A DNA stretch of 64,000 nt, taken from JANSWP01 sp041941305. GTDB lineage: Bacteria; Bacteroidota; Bacteroidia; Chitinophagales; Saprospiraceae. Of the stretch, positions 8,201-15,500 are shown piece after piece (position 1 is the stretch's first letter; every line of letters starts with the position of its first letter). The position numbers were made by a program, and so were the translations under genes. The stretch spans positions 120,740 to 184,739 of the forward strand of contig JBGTQJ010000013.1 in assembly GCA_041941305.1 (NCBI GenBank). Direction: 5' to 3'. The notes under the pieces are model-generated. The model worked only from the letters and a program-made list of their open reading frames with translations, did not search any database and was not told the origin of the DNA.

Positions 8201-9337
8201 ATCTGCTTCGGGACATACAAATATTTTGCCTTGCTTTTCAACTATACCGCGAATGGAGATATCCGTATCAAACTCAGGATTAAATAAAAGTTTTTTAAAC
8301 TTACTATTAGTCAAATCAACTACTTCAACTCCGAAATTACCGCCTAACCATCTTCTTCCCTGATTATCAAAGATCATACTCCTGGCACCAAAATTTTCAT
8401 AATAATTCGGTAAGAAATTTAAGTCAAAAAGTTGTTTATCCTCAGGGATTATGATGACAGATGACCCCCATATGGTATTGGTTACAGGGTTTTGAACTAA
8501 AATCAACTCATCAGTAGTATTTGGTTTCCAGCCAGGCACCCACCTGGAAGGAAAAAATTCAAGTCTTTCTCCCTTTTGGTCGATGAAAAAGTATTTTCCA
8601 ACTTCTCCATCTTTTTTCTTTTCTGACAGATAGATGACATCAGTAGGCTCAGGAAATGTAGCTGCCTGAATCCAGTCTTGCGCGTGTTGATATTCCTTTA
8701 AAATTTGACCATCATAATCTATTTCCAACAAACGAGTCGTATCTGCTGAAATCCAAATAGTTTGCCGGGAGGTGACTGAGATTAGCTCAAATTTTTTGAT
8801 ACCTTCTAATTTCAATACCCGGAAATCATCTTTGGGATGATAGCTTATCAGTACAGGTCTGTCATAGGTAGTCCAAAATATTCTTCCTTCATTGTCTGTA
8901 AAGCTGGTGGTGAGTTCCTGAATATTAAAACCCTTAGGATTTCCAAACTTTTCCTTAAAAGTAGTAACGGCTGCCTTTTCCGGATGAATCAGGCTGATAT
9001 CCGTTATACCTCCTGACCATAAATCATCATAGGAATGAAATATCCAAAGGAAACCTTCTGCATCCTCTTCAATTTCCCGAATGTTGTTGGAAACCAATCC
9101 ATCTCTCTCTTTTGTCCACCACTTAAATTCATATCCATCAAAACGATTCAATCCGTATTTGGTACCCATCCAGATAAACCCTCGACTATCCTGAAATAGC
9201 GCATTTACTTCCCTATGAGAAAGCCCATCTTCTACATTGTAGTAGGAGATTTCAGCATTGTAATTTTGACAAATAGCCATTGAACTGAATCCGAAAAGGC
9301 AGGCAATAAAGAAATAAATTTGTAGAGGATATCTCAT
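5204..9337 (-). CDS. Hybrid two-component system protein (propeller sensor, histidine kinase, receiver, AraC HTH)
   Basis: A 1377-residue one-protein signalling system typical of Bacteroidota. After a signal peptide (to ~residue 23) come two-component-regulator propeller repeats (YNVEDGLSHREVNALFQDSR, GFIWMGTKYGLNRFDG, later LWLCTNIGLY and LWMSSDFGI), then a Y_Y_Y domain near 690-760. A membrane helix lies near 785-812. The kinase has a phosphoacceptor His at 862 (NVSHELRTPL) and ATP-lid motifs (NLLSNAIKFTP, DTGTGIHPNDLP, GGTGIGLAL). The receiver has Asp1169 (ISDVMMPVMDGF) and LKPF, and the last ~90 residues are an AraC-type double HTH ending HFGKLPSSYL. Such proteins sense periplasmic ligands, often glycans, and activate nearby genes. 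The likely target is the LamG gene downstream. The kinase-receiver linker is encoded partly by heptamer repeats. Confidence 0.95.
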   Translation of the reverse strand: MRYPLQIYFFIACLFGFSSMAICQNYNAEISYYNVEDGLSHREVNALFQDSRGFIWMGTKYGLNRFDGYEFKWWTKERDGLVSNNIREIEEDAEGFLWIFHSYDDLWSGGITDISLIHPEKAAVTTFKEKFGNPKGFNIQELTTSFTDNEGRIFWTTYDRPVLISYHPKDDFRVLKLEGIKKFELISVTSRQTIWISADTTRLLEIDYDGQILKEYQHAQDWIQAATFPEPTDVIYLSEKKKDGEVGKYFFIDQKGERLEFFPSRWVPGWKPNTTDELILVQNPVTNTIWGSSVIIIPEDKQLFDLNFLPNYYENFGARSMIFDNQGRRWLGGNFGVEVVDLTNSKFKKLLFNPEFDTDISIRGIVEKQGKIFVCPEADREDQSNSPIVLNIKTGKINTLWKDPYMNWGFREILLDNGTIWAANLNTLFKCDLQSGQHQKFTEATPNSVWSMYQLSDQLILYGCQHGLGLFSTETEAALPYTRYNDFKELAQAFVIDILPEKNGNLWLCTNIGLYLLNPKLGIQKRFWTGGKGDSFLPCNDIHHLHEDEQGIFWIATNGCGLIRWEGPMPSNSNATINNSKKNWHQFTRLDGLSNDIIYAVYEDGHQNLWMSSDFGIMQFDKQTSQVNTYLERDGITYHEFNRISHWKGEDGTIYFGGLNGITAFHPDDFYDESTVIQPELQITAFQQFDGKQNQLINRIGDIHTNNKIVLQPDDRFFLLEFVLLTYKDVDKIRYAWKIEGHDENWNHQKERSIRLSRLPYGTYQLKVKGQAANGQWSENELNIEMVVVKPFYLKNWFILLSLLGIIGAALGFYKWRTWQYKKTQKALEMEVKKQTAELREQAAELRQLDQLKSRFFANVSHELRTPLTLLLGPLNTVLKRNRLENRDFTLLKLMQKNGQNLLKLVGEILDLSKLESGKLQLNEAPLSLLPFLKKCVAQFESHAQHKGIQFIFQYQAHARLQILLDSEKFEKVINNLLSNAIKFTPAEGKISVMLKDRGDVISLKVEDTGTGIHPNDLPHVFNRFYQSKQPEAPTQGGTGIGLALCREYANLFEGEIYVESELDKGSTFVFEFPKKEVLGMADVTKDPEELKLQNDDFDFTIIPKNHSTPSPLTVNRQPSTILIVEDNPDLSFFIQQILSDQYQVITAENGVEALSVLSSRKPELIISDVMMPVMDGFQLLDKIKSEDGLRQIPVMMLTARADIQDKLKALRIGVDDYMLKPFVEEELLVRIDNLIRNVHERNLWLQKNGVISQTDDVSENAKNIPSITITTEDSQWLEELEAVALKNVGNFDLTAEFLSSELFTSRTQLFRRVKQLTGLTLTQYIREVRMQQARRLLETRSCTTVKAAAFAVGYKKVDSFSQNFKAHFGKLPSSYL
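5975..6009 (+). repeat. Heptamer tandem repeat inside the regulator's linker
   Basis: Three exact GGTTGAC units (5975-5995) are followed by GGTTAAT and GGTGAGG. The stretch encodes part of the kinase-receiver linker (PLTVNRQPS on the minus strand). Three 7-base units equal seven codons, so the frame is kept. Confidence 0.75.
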
Positions 9338-9380
9338 AGCACCAATTACCGGTTTATTTTATCATCGCTTCCGGTCTGTA

Positions 9381-9388
9381 CAAATTTA
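9381..9388 (-). promoter_or_regulatory. Putative -7 box for the hybrid regulator
   Basis: The minus strand reads TAAATTTG, matching TAnnTTTG, 43 bases before the ATG. No clear -33 element. Confidence 0.4.
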
Positions 9389-9461
9389 GCAAAAAGGGAT
9401 TAAAAAGCGATGAGCGGTAGAAACTTGGTGATAATCGGCTATTTGCTATTCAATTCTCTTC

Positions 9462-9526
9462 AATGAAAATTAAAATTAAAATTAAAATTAAAATTAAAGT
9501 AGCAAGTTCCAATTTTCATTTTCATT
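9462..9526. repeat. A/T-rich inverted repeat enclosing AAAATT hexamers
   Basis: Left arm AATGAAAATTAAAATT (9462-9477) pairs with right arm AATTTTCATTTTCATT (9511-9526) with one mismatch. Five tandem AAAATT hexamers occupy 9466-9495. A closely related inverted repeat is at 51602-51662. It is non-coding. Confidence 0.7.
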
Positions 9527-9535
9527 TAGAAACCC

Positions 9536-9640
9536 TTAAAAATAACTTCATCGTATCGTCAAATAAGCGAAGGCAGAAAGCCTGGTAAGAAATGAAGAGG
9601 AGCTTATTTGACGAAATCAAAGTGATGAAGTTATTTTTTA
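9536..9640. repeat. Long two-step palindrome in the intergenic region
   Basis: Outer arms AAAAATAACTTCATC (9538-9552) and GATGAAGTTATTTTT pair perfectly over 15 bp, inner arms CGTCAAATAAGC (9557-9568) and GCTTATTTGACG (9602-9613) pair over 12 bp, and a ~33-base centre separates them. It starts 9 bases after the cytidylyltransferase stop. It may serve as that gene's terminator or be a small palindromic mobile-element remnant. Together with the repeat at 9462-9526 it fills most of the gene-free stretch 9338-9648. Confidence 0.75.
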
Positions 9641-9648
9641 ATTACTAC

Positions 9649-10323
9649 TTAAAGTGCGTTCAATTCCTTATACATTATTTCTGCAATCGTAAAATCCAAT
9701 GGCCAATCGATGTCTTGCGCTTCTTCTTCTGGTATCTCAAATAAATAAGGTCGATCTCCTACTCTATTGTGTTTGTTGACCATGATTTCTTTTGAGAAAA
9801 TATACATACATGAATTTTCCTCATAAACTGGTGGCATATCCTGGGAACGAAGCATAATGTTGGGATTGTGGTTAATCGCCCTGGCCAAACCATCCCACAA
9901 ACGGGATTGTATTTTTGTTACCGAAAATAAAGAATCGTATATAGGAAAGTTCTTTAGAAACAATTCGACTCCTTTCTGAACTGTTTCGGCTTTAAGTAAT
10001 GGATTGGTACTGTGGGTCTGCAAAAAGAAATCTGCATCCAGTTGATTTATCGAATTCAGCAAAACATCATTCATGGGAATCTCTCCTGCTCGCAAATGCT
10101 CAGGTCTTTCCAATAAAGTTACCGAAGGAAAAAATTTTGCAGCATCTTCCAAAATGGTTGGGCTATCGGTATCAATGGCTACTTCTGTGATTGCCTCACA
10201 TGCCAATAAACTTTCCACAACCCGGTGATAAAGTGGTTTGCCTGCAAAATCTCTATAATTTTTCCCTGGAACCCTTTCACTTGAATGCCTCATAGGAACG
10301 AGGGCTGCTATTTTGTAATCCAT
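9649..10323 (-). CDS. Acylneuraminate/KDO-type cytidylyltransferase
   Basis: A 224-residue CTP-dependent cytidylyltransferase that would activate a nonulosonic or other acidic sugar as a CMP derivative for surface glycans. The N-terminus has the nucleotide-binding signature (ALVPMRHSSERVPGKNYRDF, GKPLYHRVVESL), followed by VAIDTDSP, LQTHSTNPLL, and the C-terminal EEEAQDIDWPLDF typical of NeuA-like proteins. The length matches the single-domain family without a C-terminal phosphatase. The ATG at 10323 follows a weak TACTTTCG element on the minus strand (10352-10359). No sialic-acid-like synthase is in the window, so the sugar is unknown. It stands alone between a long palindrome and a gene-free stretch. 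Confidence 0.9.
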   Translation of the reverse strand: MDYKIAALVPMRHSSERVPGKNYRDFAGKPLYHRVVESLLACEAITEVAIDTDSPTILEDAAKFFPSVTLLERPEHLRAGEIPMNDVLLNSINQLDADFFLQTHSTNPLLKAETVQKGVELFLKNFPIYDSLFSVTKIQSRLWDGLARAINHNPNIMLRSQDMPPVYEENSCMYIFSKEIMVNKHNRVGDRPYLFEIPEEEAQDIDWPLDFTIAEIMYKELNAL

Positions 10324-10652
10324 ATATATTCTTTTTGATTTTATTTGGCCGCGAAAGTAAGCATTGAGAGATAATTATGTTTTTTTTTGAGCAGAAAGTG
10401 GTTACTCTTTTTCCTAAAAAACTTCCTATTAAAATCAAATGTGAAAAAAATCTTAAAAAACTTTAAAAAAATGACAGCCTTTTAAATTTCTCCATGTCTT
10501 TCTTTAAAAAAGCCAAATTTCTACAGGCTTTTCATTCCTTTGATAGTTCAATCTTCTACTAGCGTTTTACAACAATTTTTCCATCTTACTGATTATCAGT
10601 GACTTAATTATTGTTTCGATAATCAAAGATTTTACGCTTTAATTCCAACTGT
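10324..10652. other. Gene-free divergent region
   Basis: A/T-rich DNA between the cytidylyltransferase and the small secreted protein. It has poly-T and poly-A tracts near 10380-10470, a near-palindrome ACTGATTATCAGT at 10588-10600, and GATAATC at 10618-10624 inverted relative to GATTATC at 10591-10597. These could be regulatory, but I cannot assign a factor. I see no gene. Confidence 0.5.
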
Positions 10653-11141
10653 ATGAAAAAGACCCTTTTTTTCCTCCTCTGTTTATGGGCTTTTAATCTT
10701 CATGCCCAGGAAGATTACTGTACTTGTGATGATCCCACTTCAAAATTTTATGCCTTAAGTCAAATGATGGAAGTCATGCAAGGTAAGATCACGCAGGAAA
10801 CAGAAACGAACTATGATAATTTTACAACCTCACTGGATTTACTTCCAGTAGAAGAATACAAGCCTTTTAAAATTGATCTTGAAGAACTAATTAAGGAGGA
10901 ACCCTCACTAAAAGAAGAAAAAGTTCAAGAGATTAAAGTAGAACTGGAAGAGGAGCCTTTCCTAGAGGAAAAAGATGAATCAATTCTAAAGGAACAGAAG
11001 AAATTGGAGCGGGAAATTGAAGAAGATGCTCAAAATCGCCATTATGCTCCCAGAAAGAAAAAGAAAAGAAATTTGTGGACTGTTCGGTTAAAGTCCCCTA
11101 AACGTTCAGGGAAATATAAGGGGAAATGTCCAAATTTTTAA
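10653..11141 (+). CDS. Small secreted, highly charged protein of unknown function
   Basis: A 162-residue protein I do not recognise. Residues 1-19 are a signal peptide (MKKTLFFLLCLWAFNLHAQ), so it leaves the cytoplasm. A short Cys-containing segment follows (EDYCTCDDP), then a long Glu/Lys-rich stretch (~60-125) that probably forms a charged helix, then a basic tail (RKKKKRN, KSPKRSGKYKGKC). The three cysteines after the signal peptide could form a disulfide. There is no T9SS domain and no lipobox, so a periplasmic location is likely. The ATG follows an A/T-rich leader. No partner gene is evident; the two acetyltransferases downstream look unrelated. Confidence 0.7.
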   Translation: MKKTLFFLLCLWAFNLHAQEDYCTCDDPTSKFYALSQMMEVMQGKITQETETNYDNFTTSLDLLPVEEYKPFKIDLEELIKEEPSLKEEKVQEIKVELEEEPFLEEKDESILKEQKKLEREIEEDAQNRHYAPRKKKKRNLWTVRLKSPKRSGKYKGKCPNF

Positions 11142-11287
11142 TTCAGAATAAATAAAATATTCCCACCAAAACATGTATCATACCGATTTTTGGTAAAAGT
11201 GATGGTATTTTTTTTCAAACAAATGTTTAAAAAGCAAATGCAAAAGCACAATATAGCATTTAAGGATTTTTGCGAAAAAATAAAATC

Positions 11288-11713
11288 ATGAATGCTGACT
11301 TTAGAATTATTGAACAAAAAATTTCAGCAGAATCCTATCAGAAAATCAGGGCAACTACGGGATGGGAAATGTTGGAGATGGAAATAGTTGAAAAAGCATT
11401 GAAGCATGATTTATTCTCTGTTACAGTTTTTGCAGATGAAAAACTTATTGGAATAGGAAGAGTAATTGGCGATGGAGCTATTTATTTTTATATTCAGGAC
11501 ATCATTGTGATTCCAGAATATAAAAAACAGGGTATTGGGACCCTGATAATGAATAGGATAGAAACATTTTTGGAAAACAACGCTCCACACAATTCATTTG
11601 TTGGATTAATGTCAGCTGCAGGTGTAGAAGCATTTTATAAAAGATTTGGGTATCAAAGAAGACCAGAAAGTAGACCAGGTATGTATAAAATTATAAAGCA
11701 TGAAGCATTTTAA
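11288..11713 (+). CDS. GNAT family N-acetyltransferase
   Basis: A 141-residue acetyl-CoA-dependent N-acetyltransferase. The ATG at 11288 is preferred over an in-frame TTG 18 bases upstream. The GNAT core is visible: beta-strand FSVTVFADEKLIGIGRVIGD, then IQDIIVIPEYKKQGIGTLIM with the acetyl-CoA pyrophosphate-binding Q-x-x-G-x-G/A type loop, and the late signature AGVEAFYKRFGYQRR. The acceptor may be a small amine or a protein N-terminus and cannot be told from sequence. Its last 14 bases overlap the next GNAT gene, so the two are translationally coupled. Confidence 0.9.
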   Translation: MNADFRIIEQKISAESYQKIRATTGWEMLEMEIVEKALKHDLFSVTVFADEKLIGIGRVIGDGAIYFYIQDIIVIPEYKKQGIGTLIMNRIETFLENNAPHNSFVGLMSAAGVEAFYKRFGYQRRPESRPGMYKIIKHEAF

Positions 11714-12257
11714 TTTTAATCCATTTCCAATTTTGAAAACTCAAAGATTGAGTTTGAGAAAACTTGAAGACAATGATGACCAAGCGGTATTTGCCTTAAG
11801 ATCAGATGCTAATAACCGAAGATTTTTAGACGTTGAACTTGATCAGAATATTGAACAATCCAGAGCATTTATCAAAAAAATAAACAGTGGCGTTGTCGAA
11901 AATAAATGGATTTATTGGGGGATTTCATTATTGAATGAATCTCAATTGATTGGAACCATTTGTTTGTGGAAATTCTCAAAGAATAATACACAAGCTGAAA
12001 TTGGCTACGAATTAAATTCCTCTTTTCAGGGTTTTGGTTATATGAATGAAGCACTTAAAAAAATCATTGAATTTGGATTTGATCAACTAAAATTAAGCTC
12101 AATTGAAGCCTTTACCAATGCTCAAAATACAGGTTCAATCAAGTTATTGCAAAAGCATAATTTCAAATTAATAACACAAAAAGCAAACATCCATTCTATT
12201 ACGGGATTGCCTTATCATTCTTCGATTTTCATTTTGCAAAACACAATCCTTAAGTAA
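11700..12257 (+). CDS. RimJ/RimL-type GNAT acetyltransferase
   Basis: A 185-residue GNAT enzyme of the Acetyltransf_3 (RimJ/RimL-like) branch. Features: the start LKTQRLSLRKLEDNDDQAVF, the catalytic core IGTICLWKFSKNNTQAEIGY, the acetyl-CoA loop FQGFGYMNEALKKIIEFGF, and the end AFTNAQNTGSIKLLQKHNF. Members acetylate ribosomal protein N-termini or amino groups of small molecules, some conferring toxin or antibiotic resistance; nothing here identifies the acceptor. It overlaps the preceding GNAT gene by 14 bases in another frame, indicating one operon of two paralogous folds that differ in subfamily. Confidence 0.9.
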   Translation: MKHFNFNPFPILKTQRLSLRKLEDNDDQAVFALRSDANNRRFLDVELDQNIEQSRAFIKKINSGVVENKWIYWGISLLNESQLIGTICLWKFSKNNTQAEIGYELNSSFQGFGYMNEALKKIIEFGFDQLKLSSIEAFTNAQNTGSIKLLQKHNFKLITQKANIHSITGLPYHSSIFILQNTILK

Positions 12258-12584
12258 AAAGGACTATTTAGAAAAAGAATTACATAGGTGATTCTTGGTA
12301 ATTTCATTTTTTTCAAACAAATCTATTAACCATAGTTGACCTGCTTACTTACCTTTGAACTCATCGCAATCAATTTTGCCTCCCAACATTAGCGATGCTC
12401 GGAACCCCCTTCATTCCGTGAGGTCTTTACCCACTACCCTACAAGTTTGTATGCTCGTTTACAGAACATAGAGTTTTTATTCCATTGCCGGAATATTGCC
12501 CAGGATGTTTAGTGTTTTCCCTAGCGTCGGCAAATCCCCCCTTTCCGGCTTTTAAGTTCGTTTTTTTAACTAAATCAAAATACA
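12258..12584. other. Gene-free leader of the large T9SS protein
   Basis: A 327-base stretch with a TACCTTTG box at 12350-12357. The GC content is higher toward 12380-12550. No conserved frame on either strand looks like a gene: a short ATG frame overlapping the start of the large gene has a composition unlike a protein. Confidence 0.5.
12350..12357 (+). promoter_or_regulatory. Putative -7 box for the 1641-residue T9SS gene
   Basis: TACCTTTG matches TAnnTTTG. It lies ~228 bases before the ATG, so the leader would be long. A TTGAC is 14 bases upstream, closer than the usual spacing. Confidence 0.35.
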
Positions 12585-15500
12585 ATGAACAAACACTACA
12601 CTGTCAAATTGCTTCTTGTTTTTATGATCCTTTGGGTCGCAAATGCAAGCTTTATACATGCTCAGACCAGTTTTGCCGGTACAATAGACAATGATTGGCA
12701 TAATGGTGATAATTGGACAGCTGGCCTCCCAGGACCAGGAAATAATGCAAATATTGGTGGAGGGGCTACACCAGTCATCTCTCAGAATATTACAGTGGAC
12801 TATGAGGTAGAAAGCTATGGCACAATAGAAATAAATGCCCTTGTCAATAACCAGGGAGTTTTAAAAAATTTCTTTGGGACCATAAATATAAACAGTGGTG
12901 GAGGCATTACCAATCTCGCAAATTTTGATCAACGGGGAAACATCAACATAGCAGCAGGAGGTGGATTCACCAACAGTGAAACGGGCAGCCTTTCAACAGA
13001 TGCAGGTAGTGTAATTGTCAATAATGGTGTAATGAACATTGGAGGTTCTTTTACCAATCTGGGAACCATCACCAATTATGGAAGCTTCGTTTCAGTAGGT
13101 AATTTCCTGAATATTCGAATAATTGAAAACCAAAATGACTTCAATATTAATAATGGCGTTTTTAATAATTCAGGGCAAGACGCTGATTTGATCAATGCTC
13201 CATCTGGAACAATAGATATCAATGCCAATGGAACAATTCAAAATACTGGAGCCATACATAATTGTGGTACACTTACCAATTTTGGAGAAATTGCAAACAA
13301 TGGTGACATAGAAAATCAATTATTATTAAACAATAACAATGGCGGTACATTGACGAATAATAAAAATTTGACCAATAACGCCACCATGAACAATAATAAC
13401 AATGCGACTTTAGTCAATGAGTTTGAATTTTACAATGATGGTGAATTCAACAACAACGGCTTATTTGACAATGGTGCATATATTTTTAATCTACCTGCTG
13501 GAACATTCCTTAATTCAATTGGGGGAACCATCAACAATCAAACTGGTTCCGAACTGAGTAATCAGAATATATTCAGCAATAGTGGCACGATCCAAAGCGA
13601 AGGAGACATTTTAAATGACGCAACTTTTACCAATGAAAACCTCATATACGCCAATAATAATGGCTCTATTCAAAATGATGGAAACTTTATAAATAATAAC
13701 ACCATTCAGAATATTGGTCAGGTAACCAATAATTCAGGGGGTACTATGACCAATAATGGAACTTTTGATATCCTTGGTGGAACAGTTACCAATATTGGAG
13801 ATTTCAACAATGTTGGTCGCCTCACAAATGAATTGGAGCTCGTCAACAACCAAAATTTGTACAATAGCGGGACAATTGAAAATGGCGTTAGAATCTTCAA
13901 CAATGGTTATTTTGAAAATTCCGGATACCTGTTGAATATTGGTGATTTTGATAATAACATTACAGGAAACTTCAGTAATTCAGGAGCTATTGACAATAAT
14001 GATGGTGGTATTATCACCAACTATGGTGAATTCAACAATACCAATGAGATTTTTAATAATCCTTGTTCCTCTTTTATCAATGAAACTACCGGAATATTAA
14101 ACAACCACTGGTTTACAAATAAATCATTGTTATGGAATTTCGGAGTTATTAATGGCAATCCAATTATGAACATGAATGGAGGGGTCCTTATTACTGGTCC
14201 AACTTCCAATGCAGTTTGCGAAAGTATTACCGCCAATTTGGATGCATCCGGTCAGGCCTTGATATTAGGTACATCGGTTTCTGTTGAAATATTTGATAAT
14301 TGTAGTACCCTGGATTTTCAAATTGATGGTATGACAGAAATCATTTTTACTTGTGCAGATATTGGAGTTAATGATGTAACACTTACCATAACTGATAGAA
14401 AGGGCAATACGGTAGATTGTCATGCAAAAGTTACCATTATCGATGACAGATCTCCTGAGATTCACGACTGTCCATCAGAAATTGTAGTTTCAACAACGAC
14501 TTCTTCAGCACCGGTTGATTGGATTCCACCTACTGCAACTGACAATTGCCCACCAGTCACATTGACTTCTACGCACAACCCAGGTGATATTTTTCCATTG
14601 GGTCAAACCATTGTTACCTATACAGCAATAGATACGCAAAACAATACTTCCATCTGTGATTTTCCAGTCACTGTTGTTCAGGATGGAGACTGTGTAGACA
14701 TTATCAATGTAAGAAGAGTCACGAATACCCACACCAATTGTGGTAGCAGTACTGCCTATGTTATGTGGATCGAAGGTTCCCATTACACAGGAAAAGACGA
14801 TTTGTATTTTGTTGAATACCGCGATGGAACTGCCTTATTGACTGGAACCACTGAATTAAATGGTATTCGAGGAGTAATATATGTGGAATTTTCAGGCTAT
14901 TCCACCTCGGCACCTTCTGGTAGTCCAAAATACAATAGCTGTGTAAGTAGCGGTGGTGAAAATTGGGTGTATTATACTGATTTTAATGGCACAGTAACAC
15001 TAGAAAACTGCGAAGTTTATCACATCTTTAGGAAAGGACCAGCTTTCCAAATTGGCATTGGAGCCAATATCCAGGAAGCCAATGAGTTTGGTGGAAGTGG
15101 TTGGTGGAAAACTTCAGGAGGTATAGATGGAGATTTTAATTTTAGACTGTCAGAACCAGTTGACTGTCAAAGAAGCATCATCCTTGAAGCTGAGTGTGCA
15201 ACTAATATCGGAAGCAAGTGGACAGTTAACAATGACAATAATGCATCAAATGATCAATATCTTTTACCTCCAGGCGGTACCAGCTATAGTAGCCCTCCGG
15301 TAGGTTCAGAAGATATTGTTTCTTATGAGTTCGGTGTGACGGAAGCAGGACATTATAGGGTATATCTGCGATCCTTGGCCGCTGATGGTTCAAGCGATTC
15401 CTATTGGGTAAGGGTAAATGGAGGTACATGGATTAAATGGAACAGAGTCAATTCACCTAATCAAGGAAATACTTATGAATGGGATCAGGCAGGAGAATGG

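Noticed and set aside
9536..9640. Possible integron attC site.
   Set aside because: The arms lack the RYYYAAC/GTTRRRY boxes, no integrase gene is present, and neighbours are not cassette-like.
12380..12530. A CCC..TAGCGT-like string occurs here and at 56600-56613, resembling the 5098-5135 repeats.
   Set aside because: The copies are single, reversed relative to their genes and one or more bases short. A six-base core is expected by chance several times in a window this size.
12485..12694. Plus-strand frame of 69 codons overlapping the start of the large T9SS gene.
   Set aside because: It runs through the T9SS leader and signal-peptide codons in another frame and has no protein-like features.
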